Assembly: GCA_019105125.1 (NCBI GenBank)
Contig: JAHRWO010000101.1
Coordinates: forward strand, 1 to 6,377
Length of the DNA stretch: 6,377 nt
Source of the DNA: Flavobacterium sp.
Lineage (GTDB): Bacteria > Bacteroidota > Bacteroidia > Flavobacteriales > Flavobacteriaceae
Reading direction: 5' to 3'
A model generated the notes under the pieces. That model had not been told where the DNA came from. It did not search any database and worked only from the letters and a program-made list of their open reading frames with translations. Position numbers and translations under genes: made by a program. Below, piece after piece: positions 1 through 6,377 of the stretch. The stretch's first letter is position 1. Each line of letters starts with the position of its first letter.

Positions 1-284
1 GAACATCTGGTAAATTAGTCATTTCAGAAAGAGAAGAAAATGCAATCATTGTTCCTCAAAAAGCGACTTTCTCTATTCAAGATAAAACCTATGTCTTTGT
101 GGTTGGAAAAGACCAAAAAGTAAAAATGCAAAACATTCAAATTGGTTCTACCCTTCGCGAATCCTACATCGTTACTTCAGGTTTGAAAAAAGACGACGTA
201 ATTGTTTTAGAAGGAACGCAATCGTTACGTGATGGTGATGTTGTTAAAATTAAAGTAAACGCAACCTCTAAAACACGCAAATAA
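1..284 (+). CDS. Efflux RND transporter periplasmic adaptor subunit (membrane fusion protein), C-terminal part only
   Basis: This is the 3' end of a gene that starts before the window; the frame is open from base 3 and gives 93 visible residues before TAA at 282-284. An internal GTG at 99 could be mistaken for a start, but the upstream codons read as the same family, so the gene is partial rather than 61 aa long. The visible part is the end of the beta-barrel and the membrane-proximal domain of an AcrA/MexA-type adaptor: the IIVPQKATFSI strand, a TYVFVVGKDQKV hairpin, then IVTSGLKKDDVIVLEG and LRDGDVVKIKV. In this family the protein sits in the periplasm, usually lipid-anchored to the inner membrane, and links the RND pump to the outer-membrane channel. 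The stop lies 2 nt before the pump start. Family assignment is firm; the N-terminus, hairpin and lipoyl domains cannot be seen. Confidence 0.93.
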   Translation, partial: TSGKLVISEREENAIIVPQKATFSIQDKTYVFVVGKDQKVKMQNIQIGSTLRESYIVTSGLKKDDVIVLEGTQSLRDGDVVKIKVNATSKTRK

Positions 285-286
285 TC

Positions 287-3200
287 ATGGTAGAAATGTT
301 TATAAAACGAAAGGTACTTTCGTTGGTAATCTCTATATTTTTTGTGTTATTAGGATTAATGGCAGTATTCCAAATGCCAATTACACAATTCCCTGATATT
401 GTACCACCATCTGTAACGGTAACTGCAAAATATACTGGAGCTAATGCCGAAGTATCTGCTAACGCTGTGGCGTTACCTTTAGAACGTGCCATCAACGGAG
501 TTCCTGGGATGACTTACATGTCTACTGTAACTTCTAACGACGGATTAACGTTAATTCAAGTTTTTTTTGAAGTAGGAACCGATCCTGATTTAGCAGCCGT
601 TAACGTTCAAAATAGGGTAACTACTATATTAGACGAACTTCCCGAAGAGGTAATTCGTGCTGGAGTTACCACTGAAAAAGAAGTAAACAGTATGTTAATG
701 TACTTGAACATAACAAGTACCGAAGAAAGTCAGGACGAACAATTCATCTATAACTTTACAGACATTAACATTCTGCAAGAATTAAAACGTATTGATGGTG
801 TGGGTCGTGCCGAAATCATGGGGCAAAAAGAATACTCCATGCGTGTTTGGTTAGATCCTCAAAGAATGCAATCGTACAATGTTTCAGCAGACGAAGTCAT
901 TCAAGCCTTACAAAAACAGAACATATCGGCAGCTCCAGGTAAAGTAGGAGAAACTTCTGGAAAAACAACGAGTCAGTTACAATACGTAATCAAATACACG
1001 GGTAAATTTTTCGCCCCAAAACAATACGAAGATATAGCTATTAAATCCGATGCTAAAGGAACTATTTTACGCTTAAAAGACATCGCAAAAGTTGAATTTG
1101 GTGCCATGAACTACGGAATGGTTTCTAAAACCAATGGAAAGCCATCGGCATCCATCATGATGAAACAGCGCCCAGGATCCAATGCTTCGGAAGTAATTGA
1201 AAAAGTAAAAGCCAAAATGGCCGAACTAAAAGGTACTTCATTCCCTCCAGGTATGGATTATAGCTTAGCGTATGATGTTTCACGTTTCTTAGATGCCTCA
1301 ATTAGTGCGGTATTAGTAACATTAATTGAAGCGTTTCTTTTAGTAGGATTTGTGGTATTCTTATTCCTTCAAGATTGGCGTTCTACCATTATTCCGGTAC
1401 TAGCGGTTCCTGTTGCTCTAGTGGGTACGTTTGCCTTTATGCAAATGATGGACTTCTCGATTAACTTACTAACCTTATTCGCTTTGGTTTTAGCGATTGG
1501 TATTGTGGTAGACAATGCTATTGTTGTGGTAGAAGCCGTCCACGTAAAAATGGAAGAAGGCACCCCACCCTTACAAGCTACGATTGAAGCTACAAAAGAG
1601 ATTGCTGGTGCCGTTGTCGCTATTACCATTGTAATGTCGGCCGTGTTCATTCCAGTGGCATTCCTGAGCGGACCTGTTGGAGTATTCTACCGCCAGTTCT
1701 CTCTAACCTTAGCGATTAGTATTGTGATTTCGGGTATTAACGCATTAACTTTAACACCTGCTTTGTGTGCGATAATCTTAAAGCCTCACAATCACAACAA
1801 AAAGAAAGGAGCCTTGGACAATTTCTTCCATAAATTCAATAACGGATTTGAAAAACTAACCAACGGATATACCAATATTCTATCGAAATTCGCTACTAAA
1901 ACCACAGTAACGTTTGGAATTTTATTTGCTTTTATAGTTTTAACGTTCTTAACCACAAGAATACTTCCAACAGGATTTATCCCAATGGAAGACCAAGGAA
2001 TGGTATATGTGAGTGTTACTACGCCGCAAGGAGCAACCGTAGAACGTACTGAAAAAGTTTTGGATGAAATCACCGCTATGGCACAAAAAATAGAAGGTGT
2101 CGAAAACGTTACTACCTTAGCGGGATATAGTATCGTTACCGAAATTGCGGGTTCGTCTTATGGTATGGCGATGATTAACATGAGTGATTGGTCGGAACGA
2201 ACCAAATCTGTGGATGATTTGATTGTCGAACTAACCGAAAAAACGAAAGAAATTGCCGATGCTCAAATCGAAGTGTTTGCCCCACCTACAGTTCCAGGAT
2301 TTGGTAATACAAGTGGATATGAATTGCGTTTGTTAGATCGTTCAGGAGGTAAAATCGAAAATACGGATAAAATTACTAAAGAGTTCATCGCGAAATTGAA
2401 TAAAGCTACCGAACTTCAAAATAACTTTACGAGTTTTGATGCTACGTTTCCTCAATATTTAATTCATATCGACTATGATTTAGCAGCGAAAAAAGGCATC
2501 TCGGTAGATAATGCGATGTCAACACTTCAAACCATGTTGGGTTCTTACTATGCAACCAACTTCATACGATTCAGTCAGATGTATAAAGTAATGGTACAAG
2601 CTAGTCCAGAACACCGCGACACACCTGAAAGTATCTTAAACTTATATGCCAAAAGTGATAACGGCGAAATGGTACCTTTCTCAACATTCATTAGAATTGA
2701 ACGTGTATATGGACCAGAAGTACTTACTCGTTACAATATGTACATGTCGGCCATGATTAACGGGGAACCTGCAGAAGGATACAGCTCCGGTGATGCCATT
2801 GCAGCAGTAGAACGAGTAGCACAAGAAACACTGCCACGTGGATTCGATATCGAATGGTCGGGAATGACGCGTGAAGAAATACTTTCAGGAAATCAAACTA
2901 CCATTATTTTCTTGGTATGTTTATTATTCGTTTACTTATTATTAGCGGCCCAATACGAGAGCTTCTTATTACCTATGCCGGTATTATTGAGTTTACCAAC
3001 GGGGATTTTCGGTTCTTACATAACGCTGGTGTTGGTTGGATTAGCAAATAACATTTACGCCCAAGTAGCCTTAGTCATGTTGATTGGATTGCTTGCCAAA
3101 AATGCCATTCTGATTGTAGAATTTGCAATAGCCCGAAACAAAGAAGGTTTAGATATTGTATCTGCTGCTATTGAAGGTGCTAAACAACGATTACGTCCTA

Positions 3201-3406
3201 TTTTAATGACATCCTTTGCCTTTATTGCCGGACTAATTCCGTTGTGTTTGGCTTCTGGAGCGGGCGCAGTTGGAAACCAATCGATCGGATATGCTGCTGC
3301 TGGAGGTATGTTAATTGGAACTGTTTTTGGATTGGTTATTATACCTGGATTGTACATCTTTTTTGCCAAATTAGAAAATAAAAAAACAAATGAAATCAAT
3401 AACTAA
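287..3406 (+). CDS. Efflux RND transporter permease subunit, HAE1/AcrB type
   Basis: A full-length inner-membrane proton-driven pump of 1039 aa, about the usual size of AcrB or MexB. The expected duplicated plan is present: TM1 at about 10-28, a first porter/docking loop to about 337, TM2-TM6 at about 338-497, a basic cytoplasmic linker (HNHNKKK, 501-507), TM7 at about 540-558, a second large periplasmic loop, and TM8-TM12 at about 870-1027. Proton-relay residues can be placed by motif: D409 in GIVVDNAIVVVE, K938 in GLLAKNAILIVEF, R968 and T975 in RLRPILMTS. The second relay Asp (AcrB D408) is Asn410 here. The phenylalanine-rich trap segment of AcrB (GFGF) reads GYSI at 613-616, so substrate range cannot be copied from AcrB. 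The start is ATG at 287, 2 nt after the adaptor stop; ATG at 296 (MFIKRK) is an alternative that would also fit the family's short N-terminus. The substrate is not predictable. Family confidence is very high. Confidence 0.97.
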   Translation: MVEMFIKRKVLSLVISIFFVLLGLMAVFQMPITQFPDIVPPSVTVTAKYTGANAEVSANAVALPLERAINGVPGMTYMSTVTSNDGLTLIQVFFEVGTDPDLAAVNVQNRVTTILDELPEEVIRAGVTTEKEVNSMLMYLNITSTEESQDEQFIYNFTDINILQELKRIDGVGRAEIMGQKEYSMRVWLDPQRMQSYNVSADEVIQALQKQNISAAPGKVGETSGKTTSQLQYVIKYTGKFFAPKQYEDIAIKSDAKGTILRLKDIAKVEFGAMNYGMVSKTNGKPSASIMMKQRPGSNASEVIEKVKAKMAELKGTSFPPGMDYSLAYDVSRFLDASISAVLVTLIEAFLLVGFVVFLFLQDWRSTIIPVLAVPVALVGTFAFMQMMDFSINLLTLFALVLAIGIVVDNAIVVVEAVHVKMEEGTPPLQATIEATKEIAGAVVAITIVMSAVFIPVAFLSGPVGVFYRQFSLTLAISIVISGINALTLTPALCAIILKPHNHNKKKGALDNFFHKFNNGFEKLTNGYTNILSKFATKTTVTFGILFAFIVLTFLTTRILPTGFIPMEDQGMVYVSVTTPQGATVERTEKVLDEITAMAQKIEGVENVTTLAGYSIVTEIAGSSYGMAMINMSDWSERTKSVDDLIVELTEKTKEIADAQIEVFAPPTVPGFGNTSGYELRLLDRSGGKIENTDKITKEFIAKLNKATELQNNFTSFDATFPQYLIHIDYDLAAKKGISVDNAMSTLQTMLGSYYATNFIRFSQMYKVMVQASPEHRDTPESILNLYAKSDNGEMVPFSTFIRIERVYGPEVLTRYNMYMSAMINGEPAEGYSSGDAIAAVERVAQETLPRGFDIEWSGMTREEILSGNQTTIIFLVCLLFVYLLLAAQYESFLLPMPVLLSLPTGIFGSYITLVLVGLANNIYAQVALVMLIGLLAKNAILIVEFAIARNKEGLDIVSAAIEGAKQRLRPILMTSFAFIAGLIPLCLASGAGAVGNQSIGYAAAGGMLIGTVFGLVIIPGLYIFFAKLENKKTNEINN
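3390..3406 (+). other. 17-nt overlap between pump and outer-membrane factor genes
   Basis: The start codon of the channel gene (ATG at 3390) precedes the stop codon of the pump gene (TAA at 3404-3406), in a different frame. The region before it is A-rich (an AAAATAAAAAAACAA-like tract) with no Shine-Dalgarno sequence, as is normal in Bacteroidota. The overlap points to one mRNA and to coupled translation of pump and channel. Confidence 0.8.
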
Positions 3407-4832
3407 ATATTCTGTAGTATCTCTTTTATTTTTAGTAACCGTATCTTGTGTTACTCCAAAAGTGGCAGACTTAAAGCAAGCCAAACCACTTCCTGAAATT
3501 AATTTGGGAACTACAGAAAACAAAACAGAGTATCAAAAATTACAGCTACGCACTTATTTTACCGATCCGCATTTGTTGGCTTTGTTTGACCAAGCAGTAG
3601 TGGCGAATCCGGATTATCTGATTGCACAACAAAGAGTAGAAATGGCGAATAGTATTCTTAAACGAACCAAAAGAAATCGTTTGCCATCGTTAGAATTAGG
3701 TGCTATTGCATCGGGTACGCGTTATGGTGATTTTACCATGGAAGGTGTAGGAAACTACGACACTAATTTATCAGCTAACATTACCGAAGAGCAAAAAATC
3801 AATCGCAGTTTTACCCCTAACTATTGGTTAGGCGCACGAAGCAGTTGGGAAGCCGATGTTTGGGGAAGATTAAAAAATCAATCGTTAGCAGCTCAAAAAC
3901 GTTTTTTAGCCTCAAATGAAGGTTTGAAACTACTAAAAATTGAATTGTTTACAAACATTGCCATGCTGTATTACGAATTGGTAAAACTAGATAACAATTT
4001 AATCATTTACGAAGAAAACTATCGTTTGCAATTGCGTGCTTACGAAATTATTGCTGCACAACGTGTTGTGGGTAAAGCTACAGAATTGGCAGTTCAACAA
4101 CTAAAAGCACAAAATAAAAATATTGAAGCTGAGGTTGAACATTTAAAAGTAGATATCATTGAAGTTGAAAAAGCGCTTCGAACTCTTATTGGAAATTATG
4201 AAGGAGAAATTGTAAGAGGAAAAGAATTATTAAACAGTAACTTCGATATCTTGAATGCAAATATTCCTGCTGCTGAAATCATAAATTCAAGACCAGATGT
4301 AATGGCATATTACTATGAATTAGAAGCGTCAAGAGCAGATGCAAAAGCTGCAAAAGCTGCATTCTACCCTAGACTTCAAATAGATGGCTACATGGGATAT
4401 AATGCGTTTTCTTATGAAACCTTATTTAGACCTGGTTCTTTAGCATCCCAATTACTAGGTGGGTTAATGGTTCCTGTTTTTAATAAAGGACAATTAAAAC
4501 AAGAGTTTGCGATTGCTAATGGCGAACAAGAAATTGCGTTTTTAAATTATCAAAAAACAGTAACTACTGCTTTTAATGAAATTCAAGCTGTTCTCAAAGA
4601 AATTGAAATCTATGAACGGGTAATGAAATTGAAATTAGAAGAAGTAAATCACTTAAATAAAGCGGTAGAAGTATCGAACGATTTGTATGCTACAGGTTAT
4701 GCAAATTACTTGGAATTAATCAACGCACGTAAAAACAAAATCCAAGCCGATTTAGATTTCTTACGCTTTAAAGAAGAAAACACACGAAATAATATTCTGT
4801 TATTCAAAGCCTTAGGCGGAAGTGTAGAATAA
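3390..4832 (+). CDS. TolC-family (NodT-type) outer-membrane efflux lipoprotein
   Basis: The outer-membrane channel of the tripartite pump, 480 aa, a normal length. A short signal peptide ends at TVSC with the lipidated Cys at 20; Thr at -3 is not the usual Leu but is tolerable. Two outer-membrane-efflux-protein repeats follow. The first has LLALFDQAVVANPDYLIAQQ (62-81), RLPSLELGA (97-105) and the SWEADVWGR motif (152-160) typical of NodT-type channels. The second opens with the hallmark SRPDV (300-304), has AKAAFYPRLQIDG (321-333), a VPVFNKG turn (361-367) and a TGYANYLELINARK segment (435-448). Long periplasmic helices with heptad-like Glu/Lys/Leu patterning lie at about 165-265 and 370-470. 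The ATG lies 17 nt inside the end of the pump gene, in another frame, which suggests translational coupling. The strand-matched hairpin begins 17 nt after the stop, so this is the last gene of the operon. Confidence 0.95.
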   Translation: MKSITKYSVVSLLFLVTVSCVTPKVADLKQAKPLPEINLGTTENKTEYQKLQLRTYFTDPHLLALFDQAVVANPDYLIAQQRVEMANSILKRTKRNRLPSLELGAIASGTRYGDFTMEGVGNYDTNLSANITEEQKINRSFTPNYWLGARSSWEADVWGRLKNQSLAAQKRFLASNEGLKLLKIELFTNIAMLYYELVKLDNNLIIYEENYRLQLRAYEIIAAQRVVGKATELAVQQLKAQNKNIEAEVEHLKVDIIEVEKALRTLIGNYEGEIVRGKELLNSNFDILNANIPAAEIINSRPDVMAYYYELEASRADAKAAKAAFYPRLQIDGYMGYNAFSYETLFRPGSLASQLLGGLMVPVFNKGQLKQEFAIANGEQEIAFLNYQKTVTTAFNEIQAVLKEIEIYERVMKLKLEEVNHLNKAVEVSNDLYATGYANYLELINARKNKIQADLDFLRFKEENTRNNILLFKALGGSVE

Positions 4833-4849
4833 AAGTTTAGAAATAGAAG

Positions 4850-4883
4850 TAAAAAAGGAGTACAAAATTGTACTCCTTTTTTA
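4850..4883. terminator. Bidirectional intrinsic terminator between convergent operons
   Basis: A perfect inverted repeat: arm 4850-4865 pairs with arm 4868-4883 (16 bp) around a nominal 2-nt AA, so the real loop is probably 4 to 6 nt. The core is GGAGTAC/GTACTCC. The left arm begins with six A and the right arm ends with six T, so the transcript has a hairpin followed by a U-run in either direction. It lies 17 nt after the efflux operon stop and about 50 nt beyond the 3' end of the minus-strand lipoprotein remnant, so it can serve both convergent units. Confidence 0.9.
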
Positions 4884-4933
4884 TATACTGATTGTATAAT
4901 AATTTTGGAAAAAATAGAGAATTAAAAAAGTAA

Positions 4934-5533
4934 CTAATTCATCCAACCCCCAACTTTTTTCTTTTCCCAAGTATTATTTTTTTTGTCAATAAAAATTCTT
5001 CTCCACTATACACATAATCAACTCTTAAAAGAACTTTACTTCTTTTTTTATTGAAAACTGGTCTTTGAAGCATCATAAAAGAGTCACTAAATTCAGAATT
5101 TCCATTTTTTACATTAATTCCCTTTATTTTTTTTTGAAATTGAATCATATTCTACTTTATCAAAAACTTTTTTAAAGTTATAAATTTGAAAACCGAACTT
5201 TTGTAACTCACTTGTTTTAAAACAATTTGAAGTATCAATTTAAGTTTTTATGAACATAGTATCTTTTTCTTCAAGTAATTCATACAAAATCTGAACATCT
5301 GAATAGTTTTTAAATCTGCTAAAATTCCACTTATGAAAATCACAATTAGATATAATTACTTTTTTTGAAGGTATAATTTTTAAATTTACCATATCTGATA
5401 AAACTTCATTTAAAAACTGTATACACTCTTCATCGGAAACAGAATCATCGTTTACAATCTTGCTTTTATCTTTATTACAAGATAAGATAAAAACAAAACC
5501 TGTCAACAAAAGAAATAGTTTCAAGTACTTTAT
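4934..5533 (-). pseudogene. Degraded lipoprotein gene (about 199 codons, family not named), four apparent lesions
   Basis: Two small ORFs here (94 codons from a TTG at 5524; 69 codons from an ATG at 5148) are better read as one broken gene. In the first frame, KYLKLFLLL...FILSC is a lipoprotein signal with lipobox ILSC, but the best start position (5533-5531) is ATA, not ATG. The frame meets TAA at 5242-5240 yet continues sensibly (IDTSNCFKTSELQKFGFQIY) for about 38 codons to a run of nine A (5135-5127), where skipping one base joins the second ORF (GINVKNGNSEF, RSKVLLRVDYVYSGEEF). At a run of eight A (4984-4977), adding one base restores the first frame and gives KKNNTWEKKKVGGWMN and TAG at 4936-4934. 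The two shifts cancel, so the span is exactly 200 codons including stop. I recall similar C-termini (repeated hydrophobic strand, Gly pair, KKNN-W, final W-M/I-N/S) in flavobacterial hypothetical lipoproteins, but cannot name a domain. It is much more A/T-rich than the efflux genes. Homopolymer sequencing error could explain the two shifts, but not easily the ATA and TAA. Confidence 0.72.
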
Positions 5534-5572
5534 ACAACCGATTTACTTATTGTTAAACTTACAACTACCAAC

Positions 5573-6310
5573 TTAAAGTTTACATCCGCATTCAGGCAAT
5601 TTCTTTTCATCATAAACAAACTCAAAAGAAGACAATTGGATTTCATTATTTGTTGCTTTCCAAGCCAAAATTTTATTTTGAATGTATTGGTCATACGTTA
5701 AGCGGTTATCGAAATTCAGATGTAGCATGGTGATTTTCCCATCGCTTGTAAAATCGGCGAATTCTTTGATGTAGTCGATAAACTCTTCTCTTGAAACATC
5801 CATTCCATCAACCGTTATTTTGTTGTCTTTATTGAAATTTACCGTGAAATTGTGGAAGTTTCTGTAATTTTCGGCGTGTTTTTTAATAAAAAACTTAGAG
5901 AAGTATTTTCTGTATTTAAACTCTACATCGGTAAAAGGGAAAAACGCTAAATTCTTAGCCACACTATCTGAATACGTAAAAACGTTCATTGTTCCTTCTT
6001 TCGAGTGCGAACTGCGTTTCTTTTTGTCTTGTAAATTCATCACTTCGGGTATGACTAATTTCAAGGGCAAACGTTTGTCGATATTGAAAACCCAATTGGT
6101 TGAAGCGATAGAATTCTTTCGATTCACTTCTACAATCGTATCTAATTTCTCTTTGTTGTCTGGATTCTCTTCCGTTTTAAAAAACATATAAATAGGAGAA
6201 TGATCGGTTATTTCTTTTAGAACCGAAACATTTTCTTGAGGCAACAATACTTCTTCGTTATTACACGAAAACAAACCTAATAAGACAACAATAGCAACTA
6301 ATTTCTTCAT
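5573..6310 (-). CDS. Putative lipoprotein of unknown function with ExbD/TolR-like C-terminal half
   Basis: A 245-aa protein with a classic lipoprotein signal: MKK, a hydrophobic core, and lipobox LFSC with the lipidated Cys at 16, followed by NNEE. It should therefore be anchored in the cell envelope. No enzyme motif is visible. Residues about 165-213 run strand (ITVDGMDVS), helix (REEFIDYIKEF), strand (KITMLHLNFD), then NRLTYDQYIQNK; this order and the polar-LTYDQY turn resemble the periplasmic domain of ExbD/TolR proteins, but the transmembrane helix of ExbD is replaced by a lipid anchor. This is a by-eye resemblance only. The C-terminus carries a CxC pair (C241, C243, ECGCKL) that might bind metal or form a disulfide. 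The ATG at 6310 lies 3 nt after the folP stop, so the gene is very likely expressed from the folP transcript; its function need not relate to folate. The gene is intact and its composition is less A/T-rich than the remnant downstream. Confidence 0.85.
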   Translation of the reverse strand: MKKLVAIVVLLGLFSCNNEEVLLPQENVSVLKEITDHSPIYMFFKTEENPDNKEKLDTIVEVNRKNSIASTNWVFNIDKRLPLKLVIPEVMNLQDKKKRSSHSKEGTMNVFTYSDSVAKNLAFFPFTDVEFKYRKYFSKFFIKKHAENYRNFHNFTVNFNKDNKITVDGMDVSREEFIDYIKEFADFTSDGKITMLHLNFDNRLTYDQYIQNKILAWKATNNEIQLSSFEFVYDEKKLPECGCKL

Positions 6311-6313
6311 TAT

Positions 6314-6377
6314 TTATTTTAATTTACTGACTAATTTTATACATTCCACCGCTTCTTTTACATCGTGAACTCGAAGA
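6314..6377 (-). CDS. folP: Dihydropteroate synthase, C-terminal end only
   Basis: Only the last 20 codons and the TAA stop (6316-6314) are in the window; the gene runs off the right edge. The peptide reads LRVHDVKEAVECIKLVSKLK. The RVHDV motif followed by an amphipathic helix is the standard end of dihydropteroate synthases, where the Arg and His (as in RVHDV of E. coli FolP) lie at the phosphate/pterin-pyrophosphate site on the last beta strand of the TIM barrel. The enzyme joins p-aminobenzoate to the pterin pyrophosphate in folate synthesis and is the sulfonamide target. The call rests on one short but distinctive motif. The 3-nt gap to the next gene indicates an operon. Confidence 0.85.
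   Translation of the reverse strand, partial: LRVHDVKEAVECIKLVSKLK

Noticed and set aside
99..284. A stand-alone 61-aa protein starting at GTG 99
   Set aside because: The frame is open back to base 3 and the upstream residues belong to the same adaptor domain, so GTG 99 is an internal Val codon.
268..495. 75-codon minus-strand ORF across the adaptor/pump junction
   Set aside because: It overlaps two well-supported plus-strand genes and shows no recognisable protein features.
1369..2073. Two 93-codon minus-strand ORFs opposite the pump gene (1369-1650 and 1792-2073)
   Set aside because: Low-complexity reverse-complement shadows of a highly conserved membrane protein; no signal, motif or context supports them.
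3055..3399. 114-codon minus-strand ORF opposite the end of the pump gene
   Set aside because: A shadow of the conserved TM10-TM12 coding sequence; its apparent hydrophobic stretches mirror the pump codons.
4900..4907. TAATTTTG on the plus strand, matching the Bacteroidota -7 promoter consensus TAnnTTTG
   Set aside because: No TTG lies at a suitable -33 distance (the nearest candidates are about 5 and 29 nt away), and no plus-strand gene follows it.
4977..5135. Programmed ribosomal frameshifting in the lipoprotein remnant
   Set aside because: There is no recognisable slippery heptamer with a downstream stimulatory structure, two opposite shifts would be needed, and an upstream TAA plus a lost ATG point to decay instead.
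5534..5572. Possible promoter for the remnant lipoprotein gene, around a TAAGTTTA sequence on the minus strand
   Set aside because: The match lacks the final G and no TTG is properly spaced; the 39-nt gap is equally explained by read-through from the folP operon.

Overview
The window looks like chromosomal DNA of a Flavobacteriaceae member (Bacteroidota), probably Flavobacterium-like. The reasons are low G+C, translation starts without Shine-Dalgarno sequences but with A/T-rich leaders, several short-signal lipoproteins ending in SC at the lipobox, and a Bacteroidota-type tripartite efflux operon. The genus is inferred from style, not from a marker gene.

The left three quarters (1-4832, plus strand) is a tightly packed tripartite multidrug-efflux operon. 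It holds the C-terminal end of a periplasmic adaptor (membrane fusion protein), a complete inner-membrane RND pump of the HAE1/AcrB type (1039 aa), and a complete TolC-family outer-membrane factor made as a lipoprotein (480 aa). The junctions are 2 nt and a 17-nt overlap, so the three are almost certainly co-transcribed and probably translationally coupled. The pump takes substrate from the periplasm or inner membrane using the proton gradient, the adaptor bridges the periplasm, and the outer-membrane factor provides the exit duct. No regulator or promoter is visible because the operon begins outside the window. A strong hairpin at 4850-4883, with an A-tract on one side and a T-tract on the other, ends the operon and can also terminate transcription arriving from the opposite strand.

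The right quarter (4934-6377) is read from the minus strand and converges on the efflux operon. In its direction of transcription it contains the last 20 codons of folP (dihydropteroate synthase), then after 3 nt a 245-aa lipoprotein of unknown function whose C-terminal half resembles the ExbD/TolR periplasmic domain, then a very A/T-rich remnant of a third lipoprotein gene. Simple ORF calling would split that remnant into two small hypothetical proteins (94 and 69 codons). Reading the frames together shows one gene of about 199 codons with four apparent lesions: a start ATG read as ATA, an in-frame TAA, and two opposite single-base shifts in poly-A runs. This broken gene is the least expected thing in the window. 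I see no RNA genes, CRISPR arrays or insertion sequences, and nothing that makes a convincing new system; the efflux operon is ordinary in architecture.
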